Below, piece by piece: positions 23,601 through 30,032 of a DNA stretch of 64,000 bases. This DNA comes from an uncultured Phycisphaerae bacterium (GTDB lineage: Bacteria > Planctomycetota > Phycisphaerae > UBA1845 > Fen-1342): NCBI GenBank assembly GCA_937928595.1, contig CALGJV010000001.1, positions 44,545 through 108,544 of the forward strand, written 5' to 3'. The notes beneath the pieces were generated by a model. That model saw only the letters and a list, made by a program, of their open reading frames with translations, was not told the DNA's origin and ran no database searches. Made by a program: the position numbers and the translations under genes. The first letter of the stretch is position 1. Every line of letters starts with the position of its first letter.

Positions 23601-25061
23601 TCAGCCCTTGATGACCCCCAGTGGCCGCAGACGGGCGACCTTGCGGCTCAGGCCCGCCCGGTGGACGGCCTCGGCCACAAGGCTCACGTCCTTGTAGGCG
23701 TCCGGCTGCTCCTCGTCGAGGCCGGTGCGCTCGCGGGCCCGGGCAAAGACGCCGCGCGCCAGCAGTTCCTTGTGGATCGAGCGGCCCCGCGCTGCGCGGA
23801 TCGCGGCACTGCGGGACATGACGCGCCCCGCGCCGTGGCAGCAGCTTCCGAACGTCTCGTCCAGCGCGGCGGGATTGCCGACCAGCACCCAACTCGACCG
23901 GCCCATGTCACCGGGGACGAGCACCGGCTGCCCCACGGGCCGATACCGCTCCGGCAGCTCGGGGTGCCCGGCCGGAAACGCCCGCGTCGCGCCTTTGCGA
24001 TGAACGCAGAGCGTGCGACGGCGCCCGTCCACCTCGTACGTCTCCAGCTTCGCGATGTTGTGGGCCACGTCGTACACGAGGTGCAGGCCCAGGGCCTCCG
24101 CCGGTCGTTCGAACACCCGGGCGAAGACTTGGCGGGTCAAGTGCGTCATGATCTGGCGGTTCGCCCAGGCGAAGTTCGCGGCTGCCTGCATCGCGCCGAG
24201 GTAGCGCTGCCCTTCGTTCGAATGCACCGGAGCGCAGACGAGCTGCCGGTCGGGTAGCGCGATGCCGTAACGCTTCGGCACATCCCGGAGATCCTTCAAC
24301 GCATCCTCGCACACCTGGTAGCCCAGGCCGCGCGAGCCGGAGTGGATCATGACCGTGATCTGACCCTCCGCCAGGCCGAACGCGGCCGCGGCCGCCGGAT
24401 CGACGACCTCCTCGACGACTTGCACCTCGAGGAAGTGGTTGCCGCTGCCGAGCGTGCCGCACTGGTCGGCGCCGCGCTCCAACGCGCGATCGGAGACGTA
24501 CTCGGGGCGGGCGCGGTCGAGGCAACCGCCCGCCTCGGTGACCGCCAGGTCCTCGTGCCAGCCAAAGCCTTCGTTCACCACGTAGCGCGACCCGCCGGCC
24601 AGCAGCTTCCGCAGGTCGGCGCGACCGAACTTGACCTGCCCGCCGCGACCGACCCCGGTCGGCACGGTGTCGAAGAGCGCGTCCACAAGCTCGCGGATGC
24701 GGGGCTGGATGTCGGCGCGCGTGAGGTCCGTGCGGATGAGCCGGACGCCGCAGTTGATGTCGTACCCGACCCCGCCGGGGCTGATGACGCCGCCCTCCTC
24801 GGGGTCGGTGGCCGCGACGCCGCCGATGCAGAAGCCGTAACCCCAGTGAATGTCCGGCATGGCCAGCGAGTGCTTCACGATGCCCGGCAGGCACGCGACG
24901 TTGGCCACCTGAGCCGGGGCCTGGTCCTTCTGGATGTCGGCGATGAGCGTGTCATCGGCGTAAATCAGGCCGTCCACACGCATGCCGGGCTGGTACGACT
25001 TCGGAATGCGCCACCGGCAGGCGTCGAGGCGTTCGAGCGGAACGGGGCGTTTCTGCGACAT
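23601..25061 (-). CDS. rtcB: RNA 3'-phosphate/5'-OH ligase RtcB
   Basis: Protein of 486 residues covering the whole family. Seen: AMPDIHWGYGFCIGGVAATDPEEGGVISPGGVGYDINCGVRLIRTDL (metal Cys), QCGTLGSGNHFLEVQVVEEV (metal His), VMIHSGSRGLGYQVC, APVHSNEGQRYLGAM, YDVAHNIAKLETY, and SCCHGAGRVMSRSAAI with the guanylylated-histidine HGAGR motif. RtcB joins 2',3'-cyclic phosphate or 3'-phosphate ends to 5'-OH ends using GTP and Mn2+. The archease gene lies 33 bp upstream on the same strand, the usual pairing. Confidence 0.96.
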   Translation of the reverse strand: MSQKRPVPLERLDACRWRIPKSYQPGMRVDGLIYADDTLIADIQKDQAPAQVANVACLPGIVKHSLAMPDIHWGYGFCIGGVAATDPEEGGVISPGGVGYDINCGVRLIRTDLTRADIQPRIRELVDALFDTVPTGVGRGGQVKFGRADLRKLLAGGSRYVVNEGFGWHEDLAVTEAGGCLDRARPEYVSDRALERGADQCGTLGSGNHFLEVQVVEEVVDPAAAAAFGLAEGQITVMIHSGSRGLGYQVCEDALKDLRDVPKRYGIALPDRQLVCAPVHSNEGQRYLGAMQAAANFAWANRQIMTHLTRQVFARVFERPAEALGLHLVYDVAHNIAKLETYEVDGRRRTLCVHRKGATRAFPAGHPELPERYRPVGQPVLVPGDMGRSSWVLVGNPAALDETFGSCCHGAGRVMSRSAAIRAARGRSIHKELLARGVFARARERTGLDEEQPDAYKDVSLVAEAVHRAGLSRKVARLRPLGVIKG

Positions 25062-25094
25062 TGCGGTTTTCCAGAGCCGGGCGCGCCGCGGCGG

Positions 25095-25535
25095 TCAGAT
25101 GTCCACGATGAACGTCGCTTCGTAGCCGCCGGCGACCGGACGCACCGCCAGCGCATGATAGGTGACGGCCTTCACCTCGCGAGCCGGTGCGCTCTGCTCC
25201 GGGTCGAGTGGTCGGAGACGGCCGGTAACGGCCAGCCGGACGCCTGAGAACTCGCCGACGGCGATATCCATGAGGACGCGCCGGCGGGTGTCGAAATGAT
25301 GCAGAAGCTCGGCGAGCAGGTCGCGCAGCAGGACGGCCGGGTCGTCGCCGGTCGCGTCGAACGCGAAATCATCGGCGGGCGCGGGGGCGGGCTGCGGGAC
25401 GATGTGGCCGAGCGTGGCGTAGAGGCCGGCCACCGCAGGCGGCACCAGCTCCGGAAGCGTCGCGGCGGTGACACGAACGCCGAGGTCGGCCGTGTGGTCG
25501 AAGAGCTCGTACGCGGGTTCCATGCGTGCGCCCAT
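25095..25535 (-). CDS. archease, RtcB activating protein
   Basis: Protein of 146 residues (142 if the ATG at 25523 is used; neither has a clear ribosome site). The N-terminus YELFDHTADLGVRV has the DHTADLG signature of archease; later DPAVLLRDLLAELLHHFDT and REVKAVTYHALAVRPVAGGYEATFIVDI complete the fold with its metal-binding acidic residues. Archease speeds RtcB guanylylation and lets it turn over with various nucleotides. It is first in the archease-rtcB operon, which fits. Confidence 0.9.
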   Translation of the reverse strand: MGARMEPAYELFDHTADLGVRVTAATLPELVPPAVAGLYATLGHIVPQPAPAPADDFAFDATGDDPAVLLRDLLAELLHHFDTRRRVLMDIAVGEFSGVRLAVTGRLRPLDPEQSAPAREVKAVTYHALAVRPVAGGYEATFIVDI

Positions 25536-25892
25536 GTTACCAATACTCGGCAGACGTGACCGCAGAGACGCCGAGAGCGCAGAGAACGCGGAGGAGAGTG
25601 AATAGGGGACGGACTGCGCAGCGCCGTTGCCCGGCCGAGCGCCTCAGTGTCCGAGCTCGGGCGGACGCGAGGGGCCCGGCGCGCTATCAAGGGCACAAGG
25701 TGAGAAGGTTCGCGCGCCGGGGCCTCCCGCGGCGTCTACCAATTCGCTACTCGCTCTTCGCTGCTCGTCACTCGCGAACAGTCCGAGCTCAGGCGCACGC
25801 GAGGGCCCCGGGGCGGTGACAAAGGCACAAGGTGACAAGGTGACGACGCTCGCGCGCCGGGGCCTCCACGGCGTCCCCCGAGTCGCTACTCG
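25536..25892. repeat. intergenic region with a 142-bp imperfect duplication
   Basis: No gene is seen in these 357 bp. Two imperfect direct copies spaced by 142 bp begin at 25650 and 25792 with TCCGAGCTC; both continue through a GGCACAAGGTGA element, a CGCGCCGGGGCCTCC element and a run of TACTCGC-like words; the second copy reaches the stop codon of the UroD-family gene. At 25559-25600 there is a stretch of purine-rich CGCAGAGA-type words, a style of non-coding repeat common in planctomycetes. Confidence 0.6.
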
Positions 25893-26999
25893 CTAGTTGC
25901 CACTCTGCGCTCCCTCGCCGTGTCGCCGCACGCAGTCGAGCGTGAAGCGGAACGTGTCAAGCGATACGGTCGGCGGCACCGAGTGATCGGTGTGGTAGAT
26001 GTACCCGCCCCCGTGGCTGAGCACCGGCACCTTGGCGGCGACTTCGGCCTCGACGGCCGCACGGTCGTTCGTCGCGAGCACGTCGGCGTCGATGTTGCCG
26101 ATGAGGCAGAGCCGGTCGCCGTACATCCGCTTGTAAACGCGGGCGTCGTTGCCGGCGCGGACCTCGAGCGGGTGGATCGCATCGAGCCCCGCCTCGAGCA
26201 GCACCGGGAGCAGCCCGCTAACGTCCCCGTCGCAATGCCAGATGAATCGCATCCCGTGCTCGTGCGCGAACGCGGATAAGCGCTGCCAGTGCGGCAACGC
26301 GAGGCAGGCCGCGGTCCGCGGCGAGAACAGCAGACCGCCCTTGTAGCACAGGTCGCTCCAGAACCAGAGCGCGTCGAAGCGATAGCCGCGGGCCAGCGTG
26401 CGCGTCAGCATCGCCAGGAGGTACTCGGTGTAGGCCGTCGCCATGTCCGCGAACAGGCCGGGATCCTTGGCCATCGCGGTCAGGCCGTGTTCAAAGCCCA
26501 TCGTCTGGTAGAGCACGAACCAGACCGGATCGGGGGGCGTAATGGCGGTGAAAAGGTCGGCGGCTCGCGCGGCGTGGTACTGTGCGTCAGCGGCCGGGTT
26601 GTTGAACCTGGAATCGTCCGCCGTCAGGCGCGGCCGCAGGCGATCCCAGTCGGACCGGTCGCGGATGGCGGGGGCGAGGTTCTGCGGAACGCTGCTGGCC
26701 GAGCGCCAGACTTTGATCGTCTTGCCGTAGCTGTCGACATAGGTGCGGTGCTCGGCGGTTTCCTCGATGATGCGCTCCGGCAGGCCGAACGACGGATCGA
26801 ACAAATCGTTGATGCACGCGCAGCCGTCGAGGCCGAAATACTGCTCGATGCTGCGGGGGTCGGCGTTCGACACGCTGCGCGGCAGGCCCTCGCCGTACCA
26901 GCGCTCCAGTGTCTCGGGCCAGATCGTGGTTTCCCAAAGGGGGCAGCGGTCCGGAGAGCGACGATCAAGCGCCGCGAGCACACGGTGGCGAGTGTCCAT
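25893..26999 (-). CDS. uroporphyrinogen decarboxylase-family protein
   Basis: Protein of 368 residues with the UroD-like TIM barrel: MDTRHRVLAALDRRSPDRCPLWE at the start, DALWFWSDLCYKGGLLFSP, MRFIWHCDGDVSGLLPVLLEAGLDAIHPLEVRAGNDA (the WHCDGD and HPLE blocks), LCLIGNIDADVLAT, and a C-terminal GGGYIYHTDHSVPPTVSLDTF. The family includes heme-pathway UroD and corrinoid/CoM methyltransferases (MtaA, CmuA). The H-x-D and GNID blocks without the UroD N-terminal RQAGR motif point to the methyltransferase-like branch, with an unknown methyl donor. It lies downstream, on the same strand, of the two tiny ORFs and the strong promoter at 27464-27492. Confidence 0.85.
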   Translation of the reverse strand: MDTRHRVLAALDRRSPDRCPLWETTIWPETLERWYGEGLPRSVSNADPRSIEQYFGLDGCACINDLFDPSFGLPERIIEETAEHRTYVDSYGKTIKVWRSASSVPQNLAPAIRDRSDWDRLRPRLTADDSRFNNPAADAQYHAARAADLFTAITPPDPVWFVLYQTMGFEHGLTAMAKDPGLFADMATAYTEYLLAMLTRTLARGYRFDALWFWSDLCYKGGLLFSPRTAACLALPHWQRLSAFAHEHGMRFIWHCDGDVSGLLPVLLEAGLDAIHPLEVRAGNDARVYKRMYGDRLCLIGNIDADVLATNDRAAVEAEVAAKVPVLSHGGGYIYHTDHSVPPTVSLDTFRFTLDCVRRHGEGAQSGN

Positions 27000-27136
27000 C
27001 GGGGCATCTTCCGCGGAGTGGCGGGTGCAAGAAGACCCTCGCACGCCCCCGCGGGCACAGAAACACAGACCGAGGACAAGCGCCGCGCCACCGTGTGCGC
27101 CGCGGCCGCAGGCCCGCATATGATATGTCGGGCCGG

Positions 27137-27187
27137 CTAGCGCTGGTCCGCGACGAGATCGTCAATGTCGGTGATGACTTCGATCAC
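27137..27187 (-). CDS. possible 16-residue acidic peptide
   Basis: A GTG ORF of 16 codons that would encode an acidic peptide beginning IEVITDIDDLV. AGGTGGG stands 6 nt before the GTG and the ORF starts 11 bp after the stop of the 29-codon ORF. It is much too short to be sure of; only its position and ribosome-site-like sequence support it. Confidence 0.2.
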   Translation of the reverse strand: MIEVITDIDDLVADQR

Positions 27188-27198
27188 GGTCGTCCCAC

Positions 27199-27288
27199 CT
27201 AGCAGGTGATCTCGTCGATGAAGAAGGAAATCAGGCCGCCGACACTGCTCAGGACCGCCGAGAGCTGCGTGATGAGTGCGAAGAACAT
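27199..27288 (-). CDS. possible 29-residue hydrophobic peptide
   Basis: An ATG ORF of 29 codons with a textbook ribosome site, CGGAGG followed by 6 nt. The product begins MFFALITQLSAVLSSVGG and ends ISFFIDEITC: one hydrophobic helix around a Gly-Gly, an acidic end and a terminal cysteine. About 165 nt upstream is a near-consensus promoter on the same strand, with two hairpins in between. Size and hydrophobicity resemble type I toxins, small membrane regulators or peptide precursors, but I do not recognise a family. It is co-directional with the UroD-family gene 200 bp downstream. Confidence 0.4.
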   Translation of the reverse strand: MFFALITQLSAVLSSVGGLISFFIDEITC

Positions 27289-27339
27289 GACGTACCTCCG
27301 AGATGATGAGAACAGAACGTACCCAGCTGCGGACCTCGC

Positions 27340-27359
27340 CTGCGGCGACAACGCCGCAG
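27340..27359 (-). promoter_or_regulatory. perfect 8-bp hairpin in leader
   Basis: CTGCGGCG and CGCCGCAG pair perfectly around a 4-nt loop. On the minus strand the T-run precedes the stem, so it is not an intrinsic terminator; it lies about 50 nt before the 29-codon ORF. Confidence 0.5.
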
Positions 27360-27387
27360 AAAACTCGAGCCCGTCAGCCCGACGCGC

Positions 27388-27419
27388 AAAAACCCGCGCC
27401 TGCGAATGCAAGACCGGGT
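27388..27419 (-). terminator. terminator-like hairpin in leader
   Basis: On the minus strand ACCCG, CTTGC, a 4-nt loop ATTC, GCAGG and CGGGT form two 5-bp stems separated by a 2x2 internal loop, followed directly by four more T residues. It lies about 40-70 nt after the expected start of transcription from the promoter at 27464-27492. Confidence 0.45.
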
Positions 27420-27431
27420 CGGGACCAATCC

Positions 27432-27441
27432 GTTAGCTAAC
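27432..27441. promoter_or_regulatory. 10-bp palindrome, possible operator
   Basis: GTTAGCTAAC is a perfect 10-bp palindrome in an AT-richer patch, about 16-25 bp downstream of the expected transcription start on the minus strand. Confidence 0.3.
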
Positions 27442-27463
27442 CACAGACCTCGCTCTGAGTTAG

Positions 27464-27492
27464 ACTATATGCCGATAATAGGTCGTTGTCAA
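27464..27492 (-). promoter_or_regulatory. near-consensus sigma-70 promoter, minus strand
   Basis: TTGACA (27492-27487) and TATAGT (27469-27464) are exactly 17 bp apart. It points away from the kinase gene toward the 29-codon ORF and the UroD-family gene. It is the best promoter match in the window together with that of the MATE gene. Confidence 0.7.
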
Positions 27493-27554
27493 GCGCCATT
27501 TGGCGGCTTCTGAAACAAGGGCGCAACCGCGCCCGGAAGGCGGCCCCCTTCGGC

Positions 27555-30002
27555 ATGGTGCCGGCGTTGCCGAGCTCGGAGCACCGGTGTCCGCACTGCG
27601 CAGGCGTTGTGCGGCCGAGGGCGGTGTCGCGGCTGGAGCACTGCGTTGAGTGCGGTTTCGCGCTTCCCCGGCCGGTGGAGCGGGCCGCCTCGGAAGAGAA
27701 TCCCGCGCTGTGGGGGCTTGGCAGGCTGGTGCCCGATGGCGTCCTGCGGGGGAAGTACCGATTGATCGCGCGGCTGGGCGAGGGCGCCCACGGTGTCAGC
27801 TACTTTGCTGAGCACCTATACCTCGGACACCCGTGCGTGGTGAAGATCCTTCAGCACGCCTCGGCCCACGGATCGGACTCGGCCGTCGCCCGGCTGCGGA
27901 ACGAAGCCCGGGCCGGGTATCGCGTACACGACGAGAACGTGGTCCGCGTGCTCGACTGCGACGTGATCCGCGGCGTCTGGTACTTCGTGATGGAATATGT
28001 GGACGGCTGCGACCTGGCTGCCGTCCTCGACGCGGGGGTGCGCCTTCCGTGGCAACAGGTGGTCGCGATTGGGGCGGACGCCGCCGCGGGCCTCTGGGCG
28101 ATTCACCGCGCGGGCCTCGTGCACTGCGACGTCAAGCCGGCCAACCTGCTGCTCGGACAGGATGGGCGGGTACGCGTGGCGGATTTGGGCGTGGCGCGGC
28201 TCGTCCACGGGCAGCGGGAAAGCACGCTCGCGGGCCCGGACCTGCTCGGCACGCTCGCCTACGCGCCGCCGGAGATGTTCGTGGGGGGGGCGGCGTTGGG
28301 GCCGGCCGCAGACCTCTACTCGCTGGGCGCGACGTTGTACCATCTCCTGATCGGCCGGCCGCCGCACGACACGACCCAGGTTTTCCGGCAGCTCGTGGAC
28401 CTTCAGACGCGGGCCGTGTCGTGGCCGGCTGAGGCGGCGCCGGATGTGCCCGCATGGCTGCGGGAGGCGGTGTTGGCGCTGCTGGCGGTCGAACCGGAGC
28501 GGCGGACGGCGTCGGCCGCGACGCTGGTTCAGCAGCTCGCGGCGGGGCCGGTGCGACGGTCGCCGGCCCCGACCGGCGCGAGCACCGGGGCCGATGCGCT
28601 GCGCCCGCGGGGCCTGGGCGTGCTGCCTCTGCGGAACGAGCGGGGGACGACCGATGACGACTGGCTCGGGTTCGCGGTGGGGCACTATCTGGCCCGGGCT
28701 CTGGCCGAGGTGCCGGGGGTGTACGCGGTCGGCCCGGACGCGCTCGTGCCGGTCGTGGAGCGGCTGGCGGGCGTGCAGGACGACCCGCCGGCCGACGCCC
28801 TGCGCGAGGCGGGGCGCATCGTGGGGGCGGCGACCGTGCTGATGGGGCGGTTCACGCGCACGGGTGACCGGATCGCGTTGTCGCTGGAGGCGTGGCACAC
28901 GCTCGCGGCGGAGCGGGTGTCGCTCGGCGTCGTGACGGGGCCGCTGGCGGCGTTGGCGGAGCTCGAGCGGCGGCTGCTGGCGGAGGTCGTGCGGCGGTTT
29001 GCGCCGGGGGCGGCGCTGCCGCCCCCGGAGCCGCGCGGAGGACACGTACCGGCGCTGGCGGCGCGCGAACGGCTGGCGTTGGGGCGGCAGGCGATGCTGC
29101 GCGGCGCGCTGGATGAAGCGATCGCGCGGGGGGAGGAGGCCGTGCGGCTGGATCCGGAGTTCGCCGAAGCGCTCGGGCTGGTCGGCGTGTGCCAGGCGCG
29201 GCTGGGGCGGTATGCGGAGGCGGAGGTGCGGCACCGCACGCAGGAGGCGCTGGCGCGGCATTGGGCCGATGCGCGCCTCGAGGTGGAGGCGCTCGCGAAC
29301 TTGGGGGTGATGAACTACTTCCGCGGGCACTATGAGGCGGCCGAGGCGCAATTCTTGCGCGCCGGCGCGCTGGCGGACGAGGCGGGGCTGGCGACGGAGG
29401 GGGCGCAGATCAATAACAACCTCGGGTTCGTGCTGTTCCGACGAGGGCGGCTGGAGGCCGCGGAGCGGGCGTTTCGACGGGCGATCGAGACGCACCGGGC
29501 GTTCGGCGCGCTGACGTCCCTGGTGGGGCCGTATAACGGGACCGGAAACGTGCTGGTGGAGCAGAAGCGCTACGAGGAAGCGCGCGGCTTTTATCGGCGC
29601 GCGCTCGCGCTGGCGGAGGAGATCGGGGACCGCACGAGCGTCGGGACCACCCACATGCACCTCGGGCGGTGCGCCGCGCTGGAAGGAAACTTTGCGGCGG
29701 CGCAGCACGAGTTTACAATGGCACTGAACGCCCTCGAGGAAACGCGCTTCTGGAACGGTCTCGCCCGCGCGTACGAGTACGTGGCCGACATGAACATGCA
29801 GGTGGGCAACTTCGACGAGGCACTGCGCTGCGCGGACAAGCGCATCGAGTTGGCGCGCCAGCATGCGAACGCCCGACTCGAGGCGGCCGCCTGGGCGCAG
29901 AAGGCCGCCGCGCTGACCGGGCTGGGACGGGGCGCGGAGGCGGAGGCGTGCGCGGCGCGCGGCGCGGCGCTGGACGAGGGTGCGACCGGCCCGCGCCCTT
30001 GA
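27555..30002 (+). CDS. Ser/Thr protein kinase with TPR domain
   Basis: Protein of 815 residues. Residues 10-40 hold a double zinc ribbon (CPHCAGVV...HCVECGFALP). The kinase domain follows (about 60-330): GKYRLIARLGEGAHGVSYFAEH, catalytic Lys97 in VVKIL, GLVHCDVKPANLLL with Asp192, VADLGVARL with Asp210, and AYAPPEMF. The catalytic loop is HCD, not HRD, and the metal motif DLG, not DFG, so it is a non-RD kinase, not relying on activation-loop phosphorylation in the usual way. A TolB-N-like alpha/beta segment (LGVLPLRNERGTTDDDWLGFAVGHYLARAL) is followed by about seven TPRs. The downstream sensor kinase, 30 bp away, is probably in the same operon. Start ATG at 27555 chosen; a TTG at 27486 is less likely. 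Confidence 0.88.
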   Translation: MVPALPSSEHRCPHCAGVVRPRAVSRLEHCVECGFALPRPVERAASEENPALWGLGRLVPDGVLRGKYRLIARLGEGAHGVSYFAEHLYLGHPCVVKILQHASAHGSDSAVARLRNEARAGYRVHDENVVRVLDCDVIRGVWYFVMEYVDGCDLAAVLDAGVRLPWQQVVAIGADAAAGLWAIHRAGLVHCDVKPANLLLGQDGRVRVADLGVARLVHGQRESTLAGPDLLGTLAYAPPEMFVGGAALGPAADLYSLGATLYHLLIGRPPHDTTQVFRQLVDLQTRAVSWPAEAAPDVPAWLREAVLALLAVEPERRTASAATLVQQLAAGPVRRSPAPTGASTGADALRPRGLGVLPLRNERGTTDDDWLGFAVGHYLARALAEVPGVYAVGPDALVPVVERLAGVQDDPPADALREAGRIVGAATVLMGRFTRTGDRIALSLEAWHTLAAERVSLGVVTGPLAALAELERRLLAEVVRRFAPGAALPPPEPRGGHVPALAARERLALGRQAMLRGALDEAIARGEEAVRLDPEFAEALGLVGVCQARLGRYAEAEVRHRTQEALARHWADARLEVEALANLGVMNYFRGHYEAAEAQFLRAGALADEAGLATEGAQINNNLGFVLFRRGRLEAAERAFRRAIETHRAFGALTSLVGPYNGTGNVLVEQKRYEEARGFYRRALALAEEIGDRTSVGTTHMHLGRCAALEGNFAAAQHEFTMALNALEETRFWNGLARAYEYVADMNMQVGNFDEALRCADKRIELARQHANARLEAAAWAQKAAALTGLGRGAEAEACAARGAALDEGATGPRP

Positions 30003-30032
30003 CGGCGCGGGCGCGGCGGCGGAGGAACACGC

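Noticed and set aside
27206..27436. 76-codon plus-strand ORF opposite the small peptide
   Set aside because: No ribosome site for its GTG, no family resemblance, and it runs through the leader hairpins and promoter region of the other strand.
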